NCBI RefSeq assembly: GCF_900186835.1
Contig: NZ_LT906448.1
Span: 1,719,501 to 1,783,500, forward strand
Origin: Pasteurella dagmatis
GTDB taxonomy: Bacteria; Pseudomonadota; Gammaproteobacteria; Enterobacterales; Pasteurellaceae
DNA length: 64,000 nucleotides
Direction: 5' to 3'
Within the stretch, counting starts at the first letter, position 1, and every line of letters starts with the position of its first letter. Made by a program: the position numbers and the translations under genes. The notes beneath the pieces are model-generated. The model did not search any database and was not told the origin of the DNA. It saw only the letters and a program-made list of their open reading frames with translations. This document shows positions 9,978 through 17,416 of the stretch, piece by piece.

Positions 9978-9996
9978 TTAATTTATTGTTAATACA

Positions 9997-10719
9997 ATGA
10001 ATGCAGTTGAAATTCGTTCACTCACATTGACCTATAACCAAGAACCTTTGTTCTTAGGGTTTGATTTTGCTTTACCTAAAGGAAAGTGGACAAGTATTTT
10101 GGGTGCTTCTGGTGTGGGAAAATCCACATTGTTGCGCGCTATTGCAGGGCTTGAGAATGAGGCGAAAGCGCAAGGGGAGATTTGTTTTCCGCATAATGAA
10201 AAAATCAGCTATATGGCACAACAAGATGCGTTATATCCTTGGTTGTCTGTCATTGATAACGTTCAATTGGCTCAACATCTAACCCATTCAAAAACGTTAG
10301 AAACACAAACCCAAGCACAGCAGTTGTTAGCTGCGGTCAAAATGGATATGCACCAACACAAGGCTTGTTATCATTTATCTGGTGGACAAAGACAGCGTGT
10401 CGCCCTTGCCCGTACATTAATGCAAGACGCAGAAATTGTTTTAATGGATGAACCTTTTTCGGCATTGGACGCCGTCACCCGTTTGCAATTGCAAAATCTC
10501 GCTTGTGAGTTGCTAAAACACAAGACCGTTTTATTAATCACCCATGATCCGCAAGAGGCGATTCGATTAAGTGATGAAATCTATGTGTTACAAAATTATC
10601 CCGCGACGCTTTCAGAGAAAATCGCCCCCACTGGCACGGCTCCTCGTGAATTAGTGCAAGATGATTTGTGGCAATTGCAGCAGCATTTACTTACTCAGTT
10701 AATGAAAGGGGCGGAATAA
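9997..10719 (+). CDS. thiZ: Thiamine-precursor ABC transporter, ATP-binding protein
   Basis: ABC ATPase of 240 residues. Walker A is GASGVGKST (about residues 36-44), the Q-loop region is YMAQQDALYPWLS, the signature is LSGGQRQRVALARTL, and Walker B is IVLMDEPFSALD, followed by the H-loop TH. It resembles the nitrate/taurine/thiamine-precursor class. With ThiX and ThiY it would import hydroxymethylpyrimidine or its formylamino precursor. It is the first full gene behind the TPP riboswitch, and its stop overlaps the thiX start (TAATG). Confidence 0.9.
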   Translation: MNAVEIRSLTLTYNQEPLFLGFDFALPKGKWTSILGASGVGKSTLLRAIAGLENEAKAQGEICFPHNEKISYMAQQDALYPWLSVIDNVQLAQHLTHSKTLETQTQAQQLLAAVKMDMHQHKACYHLSGGQRQRVALARTLMQDAEIVLMDEPFSALDAVTRLQLQNLACELLKHKTVLLITHDPQEAIRLSDEIYVLQNYPATLSEKIAPTGTAPRELVQDDLWQLQQHLLTQLMKGAE

Positions 10720-11471
10720 TGCAAATCAAAACGCTCCTTAAAGTCACGCTACTTTCATTATTATTGCTTGGATTATGGCAAAGTGCGGTCAGTTTTTTTG
10801 ATGTTCCACGCTATATGTTGCCACCACCTACCGAAGTTTTCGACCAACTTGCTAGCCGCTACGATTTATTGTGGGAACACGCACAAGTGACCTTATTAGA
10901 AATTGGGCTAGGGCTATTTTTAGGCGTCACATTAGGGCTGATTTCCGCTCTACTTTTGAGTTTATCGCGCCATTTATCCGCATTTTTATTACCGTTATTA
11001 GTCATTTCGCAAGCCATTCCTGTTTTTGCGATCGCACCGTTATTGGTGCTGTGGTTTGGCTATGGGTTAGCTTCCAAAATCGTAATGACGGTGCTGATTA
11101 TTTATTTCCCTGTTACCGCTGCTTGTTATGACGGCTTACGCAACACACCAAACCAATGGTTAGAGCTGGCAAAAACCATGCAAATATCACTGCTTCCGAT
11201 GTTATTTAAAGTGAGATTACCCGCTGCATTGCCCTCTTTTGCATCAGGCTTACGCATTGCAGTATCCGTAGCACCTATCGGGGCGATTGTCGGCGAGTGG
11301 GTTGGTTCATCACAGGGACTCGGCTATTTAATGCTCCACGCTAACGCTAGAATGCAAGTGGATTTAATGTTTGCGGCGTTATTCGTTTTAATGATTATCA
11401 GCTTGTGTTTGTATTTCAACGTGGATTATTTACTGAACAAATGGCTACCTTGGGTGAGGTTTTTAAAATAA
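10719..11471 (+). CDS. thiX: Thiamine-precursor ABC transporter, permease
   Basis: Inner-membrane permease of about 250 residues with five to six transmembrane helices and the EAA-type loop (ELAKTMQISLLPMLFKVRLP...). It is typical of the SsuC/TauC-like BPD permeases used for thiamine precursors. The ATG at 10719 overlaps the thiZ TAA by one base. An in-frame upstream start at 10668 would overlap thiZ by 52 bp and is unnecessary. It partners ThiZ and the ThiY binding protein encoded 0.8 kb downstream. Confidence 0.9.
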   Translation: MQIKTLLKVTLLSLLLLGLWQSAVSFFDVPRYMLPPPTEVFDQLASRYDLLWEHAQVTLLEIGLGLFLGVTLGLISALLLSLSRHLSAFLLPLLVISQAIPVFAIAPLLVLWFGYGLASKIVMTVLIIYFPVTAACYDGLRNTPNQWLELAKTMQISLLPMLFKVRLPAALPSFASGLRIAVSVAPIGAIVGEWVGSSQGLGYLMLHANARMQVDLMFAALFVLMIISLCLYFNVDYLLNKWLPWVRFLK

Positions 11472-11537
11472 TCAGTCAAAAGAATAGCTTAACAATTTTT
11501 GAAAAAACAACCGCACTTTCATCATTAGTGAATTAGG

Positions 11538-11569
11538 TTCCTTTTCTTTGGCGAAACAAAGAAAAGGAA
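11538..11569. repeat. Perfect 13-bp hairpin between thiX and tenA
   Basis: TTCCTTTTCTTTG and CAAAGAAAAGGAA flank a 6-nt loop (GCGAAA). No U-run follows, so it is not a plain terminator. The CTTTG/CAAAG core and loop size are shared with the hairpins at 13224-13255 and 13630-13665, suggesting one dispersed intergenic repeat family. In mRNA it could stabilise the upstream thiZX segment. Confidence 0.75.
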
Positions 11570-11596
11570 TAAACAAAATCAAAAAGGAATACAACG

Positions 11597-12250
11597 ATGT
11601 CAACAACACAACAACTTATCAACAATGCAGGGCAATATTGGCAAGAGTATGTGCATCACACCTTTGTTCAACAACTGGCAAATGGCACGTTGCCGAAAGC
11701 CTGTTTCCAACATTATCTAAAGCAAGATTATTTATTCCTGTTTCAATACAACCGTGCACTGTCATTGGGTATTTATAAAGCCGAAAATTTTGCCCAAATG
11801 AAAACGGCTCACGAGGCAATCGGTGCATTGTTGCACGAAATTCAATTACATATTCAATTCTGTGGAAACTGGGGAATTGATGAAAAAACGTTATTCAGCA
11901 CTGAAGAATCTGCCGCTTGTGTGGCTTACACACGTTATGTGTTAGACGCTGGAATGACTGGCGGTCTAGCTGAGCTTTATACTGCTATCGCCCCTTGCGC
12001 TATTGGTTATGCAGTGATTGCAAAACACATCGTAGAAAGTGGTGTAAGCCCCGAAAACAACCCGTATCAGGCATGGATTGATGCTTATTCAGGTGAGGAA
12101 TTTCAAACTGCTGCACAAAATGCAATTGAAGCATTAGATGCGTTATGTGCAGGTTTAACCGATACACAACTTGCTAAATTACAACAGATTTTTAATACCG
12201 CAACCCGTATGGAATCTGCATTTTGGCAAATGGGATTAGATTTAAGCTAA
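11597..12250 (+). CDS. tenA: Aminopyrimidine aminohydrolase (TenA family)
   Basis: Salvages degraded thiamine: hydrolyses aminomethyl-aminopyrimidine to hydroxymethylpyrimidine. 217 residues, the standard TenA length. Family marks are FQHYLKQDYLFLFQYNRA (about residues 35-52), the active-site cysteine block APCAIGYAVIAKH near residue 135, and the C-terminal TRMESAFWQMGL with the catalytic Glu. It is placed between the permease and the binding-protein genes of the precursor transporter, so import and recycling of pyrimidine breakdown products are linked. Confidence 0.95.
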   Translation: MSTTQQLINNAGQYWQEYVHHTFVQQLANGTLPKACFQHYLKQDYLFLFQYNRALSLGIYKAENFAQMKTAHEAIGALLHEIQLHIQFCGNWGIDEKTLFSTEESAACVAYTRYVLDAGMTGGLAELYTAIAPCAIGYAVIAKHIVESGVSPENNPYQAWIDAYSGEEFQTAAQNAIEALDALCAGLTDTQLAKLQQIFNTATRMESAFWQMGLDLS

Positions 12251-12272
12251 CAAGAAAAAAGGAGACAAATAC

Positions 12273-13220
12273 ATGCAAAACATCGTGAAAAATACGCTTA
12301 CAGTTGCGCTCGCAATGGGCGTGAGCCTTTCTGTATCTGCCAAAGAAAAATTAACTTTATTGCTCGATTGGTTTGTAAACCCAGATCACGCAGCCATTAT
12401 CGTGGCACAACAAAAAGGTTATTTTGAACAACATGGCTTAGAGGTTGAAATTGTTGAGCCTGCCGATCCTTCTCTACCGCCAAAATTAGTGGCGGCAGGT
12501 AAAGCGGATTTAGCCGTTGATTACCAACCACAGTTACAAATCCAAGTGGCAGAAGATTTACCGCTCACTCGTGTTGGCACCTTAGTAGCAACGCCATTAA
12601 ATACGTTGATTGTGTTAGAAAAAAGTGACATCAAAACCCTAGCCGATTTAAAAGGCAAAAAAATTGGTTATTCAGTGAGTGGCTTTGAAGACTCATTGTT
12701 AAAAGCCATGTTGAAGTCCGCAGGTTTGACTAGCAAAGATGTGGAAATGGTGAACGTCAACTGGTCACTTTCCCCGTCTGTGATTAGCGGTCAAGTGGAC
12801 GCTGTGGTCGGCGGTTTCCGTAACTTTGAATTAAACCAAATGCAATTAGAAAAACAACCAGGTCGCGCGTTCTATCCGGAGGAAAACGGGGTGCCGGTAT
12901 ATGATGAGTTAATTTTAGTGGCAAACAAAACATCAATGACAAAAGAAAAAATTAGCAAATTTTTAACCGCACTTGAGCAAGCTACCATTTACACTATGAA
13001 CCACCCTGACGATGCGTGGAAATCATTCGTGGCGTACAAACCAAAAGAATTAGATAACGACCTCAACCGTTTAGCGTGGAAAGATACTCTACCTCGTTTA
13101 GCCTTACGTCCAAGAGCGTTAGACAGCCACCGCTATGAAAGAATGGCGGAATTTTTGAAAGAAAATGGCTTAACGAAAGTGGTTAAACCGTTGAGTGATT
13201 ATGCGGTAGAAGTGAAATAG
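12273..13220 (+). CDS. thiY: Thiamine-precursor ABC transporter, periplasmic binding protein
   Basis: NMT1/THI5-like periplasmic protein of 315 residues. A signal peptide ends at VSAKE (about residue 24). The mature part begins LTLLLDWFVNPDHAAIIVAQQKGYF, the hallmark of ThiY proteins that bind formyl-aminomethyl-pyrimidine or hydroxymethylpyrimidine. KLVAAGKADLAVDYQPQ and GYSVSGFEDSLLKAML follow. It is preceded by a good AGGAG-type site and lies 22 bp after tenA. A perfect 13-bp hairpin begins three bases after its stop codon. Confidence 0.93.
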   Translation: MQNIVKNTLTVALAMGVSLSVSAKEKLTLLLDWFVNPDHAAIIVAQQKGYFEQHGLEVEIVEPADPSLPPKLVAAGKADLAVDYQPQLQIQVAEDLPLTRVGTLVATPLNTLIVLEKSDIKTLADLKGKKIGYSVSGFEDSLLKAMLKSAGLTSKDVEMVNVNWSLSPSVISGQVDAVVGGFRNFELNQMQLEKQPGRAFYPEENGVPVYDELILVANKTSMTKEKISKFLTALEQATIYTMNHPDDAWKSFVAYKPKELDNDLNRLAWKDTLPRLALRPRALDSHRYERMAEFLKENGLTKVVKPLSDYAVEVK

Positions 13221-13223
13221 CTT

Positions 13224-13255
13224 CTTACTTTCTTTGCTTCGCCAAAGAAAGTAAG
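13224..13255. repeat. Perfect 13-bp hairpin after thiY
   Basis: CTTACTTTCTTTG and CAAAGAAAGTAAG with a CTTCGC loop. It lacks a following T-run, so it is a weak terminator at best. It is the first of four structured elements that fill the thiY-thiM gap. Confidence 0.8.
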
Positions 13256-13272
13256 CAAAGAAAGGCGACCCT

Positions 13273-13418
13273 GATTTTTCTTTTCCCTTCGCTTATTGCT
13301 AACTTTTGGAACTAACTTTCCAAACTCACTTGCTTCGCAAGCTCAAACAAGGAAAGTTGTTCTCAAAAGTAAACGCAACCGCTACGGCGAAAAATAAGGG
13401 AATAAAAGAAAATAAATC
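13273..13418. repeat. Long compound palindrome in the thiY-thiM gap
   Basis: An inner hairpin CTTGC-TTC-GCAAG (13329-13341) is enclosed by a 19-bp stem. In that stem 13302-13312 and 13314-13321 pair with 13351-13362 and 13364-13370, with two single-base bulges. Outer, imperfect arms at 13273-13289 and 13397-13418 also mirror each other. The whole resembles a mobile palindromic element or a structured RNA rather than random spacer. Confidence 0.7.
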
Positions 13419-13497
13419 TGATTTTAAAGAACAATTTAAATTCGGTTAAAAGTCATCGCACTTTTAATTAAAAAACTCGATAAAACGAGGCCCCGTG

Positions 13498-13608
13498 TAA
13501 GTTGCCCGAATGGAAAAGGCATTTTTAGGAAAATAAGGTTGCGTAGCGAAGTGAAGACAACTTATTTTCCGTTAAGAAAATGGCTTTGAAATGAGGAAAA
13601 GCAACTTA
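13498..13608. repeat. Imperfect 110-bp palindrome in the thiY-thiM gap
   Basis: TAAGTTGC (13498-13505) pairs with GCAACTTA (13601-13608). GGAAAATAAG with TTG (13528-13541) pairs with CAACTTATTTTCC (13558-13570). A CATTTT segment near 13520 pairs with AAAATG near 13578-13582. The apex lies around 13550. No ORF of note is inside. Confidence 0.7.
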
Positions 13609-13609
13609 G

Positions 13610-13687
13610 TCGGGTCTGTTTTCTTTTTGCCTACCTTTGCTTTGCACAAGCAAAGAAAAAGTAGGTCGCACATCGTGCGAAACCCGA
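13610..13687. repeat. Three-way-junction-like palindrome before thiM
   Basis: TCGGGT (13610-13615) can pair with ACCCGA (13682-13687). They enclose a CCTAC...GTAGG hairpin (13630-13665, with an inner CTTTG/CAAAG helix) and a CGCAC-ATC-GTGCG hairpin (13667-13679). The layout looks like a folded RNA or a compound repeat. It ends about 50 bp before the thiM start. Confidence 0.6.
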
Positions 13688-13738
13688 TAGAACTAAACTG
13701 ATAAAACTAAAACATCACAAAACAAAAGTACAACCAAT

Positions 13739-14542
13739 ATGTTAAAACCAAAATACCTACAAAAAATCAAATCTCAAAACCCTCTCATCCACAACATTAC
13801 CAATGTGGTGGCTGCAAACTTCTCTGCCAATGGATTGCTTGCGATTGGGGCTTCGCCGTTAATGTCTGCTGCGATTGAAGAAATGGAGGAAGTGCCACGT
13901 ATTAGCAATGCATTGGTGATTAATATCGGCACCTTAATGGGGAAAGAAGTCGCTGCAATGGTGTTAGCGGGTAAAACAGCAAACCAAGTGGGTATTCCAG
14001 TTGTGTTGGATCCCGTGGGAGTGGGAGCAACCCGTTTCCGTAAACAAACTGTCGCTACGTTATTAAAAGAAGTGAAATTTGCCACAATTCGTGGCAATGC
14101 CGGCGAGTTAGCCACAATTGCAGATGTGGACTGGAAAGCGAAAGGTGTGGATGCAGGCAACGGCAATGCTAATGTCGCAGAAATTGCTCGCATTGTTGCT
14201 GAAAAATATCACTGTGTAGTGATGATCAGCGGTGAAACGGACTATTTAAGTGATGGCAAACGCCATGTACAAATTCACAACGGCACACCACTATTCCCGA
14301 AGATTACGGCATCAGGTTGCTTATTAAGTGCAGTTTGTGGTGCGTTTTTAGCAGTAGCGAAACCTGAAGAATATTTTGATGCCATGGTTGAAGGTTGTAC
14401 GACTTATGCCTTAGCTGGCGAGTTAGCTGCTAAACAATTAAGCGATACACAACACGGACAATTTTATGTGGGCTTATTAGATCAATTAGCCAGTATTTCC
14501 CCAGAACAAATTTCACAATTAGCGAGAGTATCTTATGAGTAA
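13739..14542 (+). CDS. thiM: Hydroxyethylthiazole kinase
   Basis: Phosphorylates salvaged hydroxyethylthiazole for thiamine synthesis. 267 residues. Features: [26 protein letters not shown] at the N-terminus (substrate and trimer interface), the [13 protein letters not shown] phosphate-binding block, RGNAGELA, and the ATP/anion-hole region [16 protein letters not shown] with the expected cysteine. It overlaps thiD by 8 bp. No second TPP aptamer is seen in the 518 bp upstream, so its expression may depend on read-through from the thiZ promoter or on an unrecognised signal. Confidence 0.96.
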   Translation: MLKPKYLQKIKSQNPLIHNITNVVAANFSANGLLAIGASPLMSAAIEEMEEVPRISNALVINIGTLMGKEVAAMVLAGKTANQVGIPVVLDPVGVGATRFRKQTVATLLKEVKFATIRGNAGELATIADVDWKAKGVDAGNGNANVAEIARIVAEKYHCVVMISGETDYLSDGKRHVQIHNGTPLFPKITASGCLLSAVCGAFLAVAKPEEYFDAMVEGCTTYALAGELAAKQLSDTQHGQFYVGLLDQLASISPEQISQLARVSYE

Positions 14543-15347
14543 TATTGCACAAGCCTTAACCATCGCAGGCTCTGATAGCGGTGGCGGTGCGGGTATCCAA
14601 GCGGACTTAAAAACCTTCCAAATGCGTGGTGTGTTTGGTACTTCGGCGATTACCGCCATTACTGCACAAAACACGTTGGGTGTGTTTGATATTCACCCGG
14701 TTCCATTAACGACGATTGAAGCACAGCTGAAAGCTATTGCGGACGATTTCCACATTTCGGCATTTAAAATCGGAATGTTAGGCACGGCAGAAATTATCGA
14801 ATGTGTGGCGAATGCACTGAAAAAATACCAGTTTGGCAAAATGGTATTAGACCCCGTAATGATTGCAAAAGGTGGGGCACCGTTATTACAACAAAATGCA
14901 GTGAATGCGTTGAAACAGCATTTAGTGCCAATGGCAGAAGTGATTACACCAAACCTACCTGAGGCAGAAGCCTTAACAGGCATTAAAATTGTGGATGATA
15001 AGACCGCACTTGAGGCGGCAACCTTATTACAGCAAATGGGCGCAAAAAATATCGTGATTAAAGGCGGTCACACTGAAGATTCACAAAGCAGCGTTTGTCG
15101 TGACTGGATTTTCACCCCAACCGAAACCTTTTTCTTAGACAGCCCACGTTTCCCGACGAAACATACTCACGGTACAGGCTGTACCTTCTCAGCTTGTCTA
15201 GCGGCTGAATTAGCGAAAGGTAATTCTATTGTTGATGCAGTAAAAACCGCAAAGGCGTTTATTACCGCAGCGATTAGTGATCCATTAAACATTGGTCACG
15301 GACACGGACCGACAAACCATTGGGCCTATTCCAAAGTGGAAAAATAA
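14535..15347 (+). CDS. thiD: Hydroxymethylpyrimidine/phosphomethylpyrimidine kinase
   Basis: Two successive phosphorylations of hydroxymethylpyrimidine, giving HMP-PP. 270 residues with [19 protein letters not shown] at the N-terminus, the [10 protein letters not shown] stretch, and the ATP-binding [18 protein letters not shown] near residue 210. The start overlaps the thiM end, so the two are probably translationally coupled. It supplies the pyrimidine half for ThiE, encoded next. Confidence 0.97.
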   Translation: MSNIAQALTIAGSDSGGGAGIQADLKTFQMRGVFGTSAITAITAQNTLGVFDIHPVPLTTIEAQLKAIADDFHISAFKIGMLGTAEIIECVANALKKYQFGKMVLDPVMIAKGGAPLLQQNAVNALKQHLVPMAEVITPNLPEAEALTGIKIVDDKTALEAATLLQQMGAKNIVIKGGHTEDSQSSVCRDWIFTPTETFFLDSPRFPTKHTHGTGCTFSACLAAELAKGNSIVDAVKTAKAFITAAISDPLNIGHGHGPTNHWAYSKVEK

Positions 15348-15401
15348 ATCGAATTTGCACAAAAGTGCGGTCAAAAAACACAACGTTTTGAAAGGATGTA
15401 T

Positions 15402-16064
15402 ATGAACAAAATTGAACAAGCAATGCGACTGTATTTTATCGCAGGCACACAAGACTGCCCGAATACAGGGGGAGATCCTGCTGAAAATCTATTGAGGATT
15501 TTAGAACAGGCATTAAAAGCGGGGATCACCTGTTATCAATTCCGCGAAAAAGGTAAAAAGTCCTTACAAGATCCAGTAAAAGTGAAAGAACTTGCGATGA
15601 AATGTCGCGATCTTTGTCGTCAATACAATGTGCCTTTTGTGGTGAATGATGACGTGCAACTGGCGATTGAAATTGGGGCTGACGGTATTCACGTTGGGCA
15701 AACAGATATGGCAGTCGCCGATGTTGCCGCACTTTGTCATAGCAAATGTTTTATTGGCACCTCCGTCAATACCCTTAATCAAGGGCTTGCCGCACAAGCT
15801 AACCCGCTTATTGATTATTTCGGCACGGGTCCCATTTTCCCAACCCAATCAAAAGAAGATCCAAAACCTGTTGTAGGTGTCGAATTCATTTCTACGATTC
15901 GCCAGAATGGGATCGATAAGCCAATCGTGGCAATTGGTGGTGTCACTGCTCAAAGTGCAGGAGAGCTACGTCAACGTGGTGCTAATGGCGTAGCTGTCAT
16001 TTCCGCTATCGCACAATCAAATAACATCACAAAAACAGTTCAGGAGTTGCTAGGGAATGCGTAA
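15402..16064 (+). CDS. thiE: Thiamine-phosphate synthase
   Basis: Joins HMP-PP and thiazole phosphate into thiamine phosphate. 220 residues, TIM-barrel ThiE, with YQFREKG near the N-terminus, PFVVNDDVQLAIEIGADGIHVGQTDM, IGTSVNT, and the DYFGTGPIFPTQSK phosphate loop. The ATG at 15402 is preferred over 15396 because AAAGGA at 15391-15396 is correctly spaced only for the second one. The gene overlaps the following carrier gene by 8 bp. Confidence 0.96.
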   Translation: MNKIEQAMRLYFIAGTQDCPNTGGDPAENLLRILEQALKAGITCYQFREKGKKSLQDPVKVKELAMKCRDLCRQYNVPFVVNDDVQLAIEIGADGIHVGQTDMAVADVAALCHSKCFIGTSVNTLNQGLAAQANPLIDYFGTGPIFPTQSKEDPKPVVGVEFISTIRQNGIDKPIVAIGGVTAQSAGELRQRGANGVAVISAIAQSNNITKTVQELLGNA

Positions 16065-17361
16065 TAATCCGCGTAAAGTTGCTGTTGCGACGATGGTCGG
16101 CACTGCAATCGAATATTTTGATAATTATATTTATGCAATGGCCGCGGTGTTAATTTTTAACCACCAATTTTTTAACAGCGAAGATGCAATGTCGAATGAT
16201 CTTGCCGCACTTTCTACTCTTGCACTGACCTTTTTCGCACGTCCGGTAGGTGCAGTATTATTTGGACATTTTGGCGATAAAGTTGGGCGTAAAAAAATGT
16301 TAGTTGCCTCTTTATTGTTAATGGGCTTCTCAACCATTTTGATTGGTTTACTCCCAACCTATTCTGATATTGGTATTTGGGCGACCATTTTGCTTTGCTT
16401 GTGTCGTGTGGGACAAGGCATTGGATTAGGTGGCGAATGGGCAGGGGCTGCATTAGTTGCGGTAGAAAATGCACCAACAGACAAACGCTCTTGGTTTGGT
16501 ATTTTCCCTCAACTTGGCGCACCTATCGGCCTGTTGCTTGCTAACGGCGCATTTTTCTTAGTGGGTGCAATTTGGGGACAACAAGCAATGTTAGAATGGG
16601 CTTGGCGAATTCCGTTTTTATCTTCCATTGTGTTAGTTGTTATTGGGCTGTATATGCGAGCTAAGCTCGAAGAAAGCCAAGTATTCTTAGAGGCGACAGA
16701 ACAAGGCAGAAAACAAACTGTGCCAGTAAAATCCTTACTCAGTACTCATTTGCGTCCTTTTACCTTAGGCGTGTTAATCGCTAGCTCAGGCTATGTGCTG
16801 TTTTACATATTAGTGGCGTTTGCTCAACTTTATGTGAAAAATGCCCCAACTGTATCCGAAGCAGGTCACGCACTTGGGCTTGGATTACCAGCGAATATGT
16901 TTACCTCTTACTTGTTGATCACATCTGTGATTTTCGCAATTTCCATTGCTTTATCTGGTATCTACGCAGAAAAATTTGGTCGCAAAAACTTGTTACTTTG
17001 GTCAACACTAGCCACCGCAATTTTTGGCTTAATGTTACCGCTCTTTTTAGGCGACGGGACGCCAACCAGTATTTTCTTATTCTTGGCATTAGGCTTTATT
17101 GTTCAAGGTTTGACTTTCGGACCAATGGCTGTGATGCTACCCGAATTATTTCCAACTGAAGTGCGTTATTCTGGTGCAGCACTATCTTACACTGTGGCAG
17201 GGATTGTAGGTGGAAGTGTATTTACAATTTTCTCTGTCAAACTCAATGCAAACTACGGTCTGATTAGCGTAGGAGCTTACTTAGCGGCGATGTCGCTTGT
17301 TTCAGTCATTGCCTTATATTTTACCCCTGAAACCAAAGGGCGTAATTTATCATCTAACTAA
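16057..17361 (+). CDS. thiU: MFS carrier at the end of the thiMDE operon (ThiU-like)
   Basis: Major facilitator protein of 434 residues with 12 predicted helices, metabolite:proton symporter type. It has AIEYFDNYIYAMAA in helix 1, the loop GDKVGRKKML between helices 2 and 3, and GQGIGLGGEWAGAAL. Its start overlaps the thiE stop, so it belongs to the thiMDE unit. Comparative genomics has proposed such Pasteurellaceae carriers (named ThiU, from memory) as importers of a thiamine precursor. The substrate here is inferred from position alone. Confidence 0.8.
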   Translation: MRNNPRKVAVATMVGTAIEYFDNYIYAMAAVLIFNHQFFNSEDAMSNDLAALSTLALTFFARPVGAVLFGHFGDKVGRKKMLVASLLLMGFSTILIGLLPTYSDIGIWATILLCLCRVGQGIGLGGEWAGAALVAVENAPTDKRSWFGIFPQLGAPIGLLLANGAFFLVGAIWGQQAMLEWAWRIPFLSSIVLVVIGLYMRAKLEESQVFLEATEQGRKQTVPVKSLLSTHLRPFTLGVLIASSGYVLFYILVAFAQLYVKNAPTVSEAGHALGLGLPANMFTSYLLITSVIFAISIALSGIYAEKFGRKNLLLWSTLATAIFGLMLPLFLGDGTPTSIFLFLALGFIVQGLTFGPMAVMLPELFPTEVRYSGAALSYTVAGIVGGSVFTIFSVKLNANYGLISVGAYLAAMSLVSVIALYFTPETKGRNLSSN

Positions 17362-17370
17362 AACAGATAA

Positions 17371-17402
17371 AAAATGGCTGAGATCACTCAGCCATTTTTC
17401 TT
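17371..17402. terminator. Bidirectional terminator between the thi carrier and the adhesin gene
   Basis: AAAATGGCTGA / TCAGCCATTTTT hairpin with a 6-nt loop and a T-rich tail, between convergent genes. Confidence 0.88.
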
Positions 17403-17416
17403 TTCTACTATTAAAC

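Noticed and set aside
10668-10719. Upstream start for thiX at 10668
   Set aside because: It would extend into thiZ by 17 codons with a hydrophilic, non-family N-terminus. The TAATG overlap start at 10719 fits the family.
13221-13738. TPP riboswitch before thiM
   Set aside because: The CTGAGAT and ACCTGAT cores are absent on either strand of this gap.
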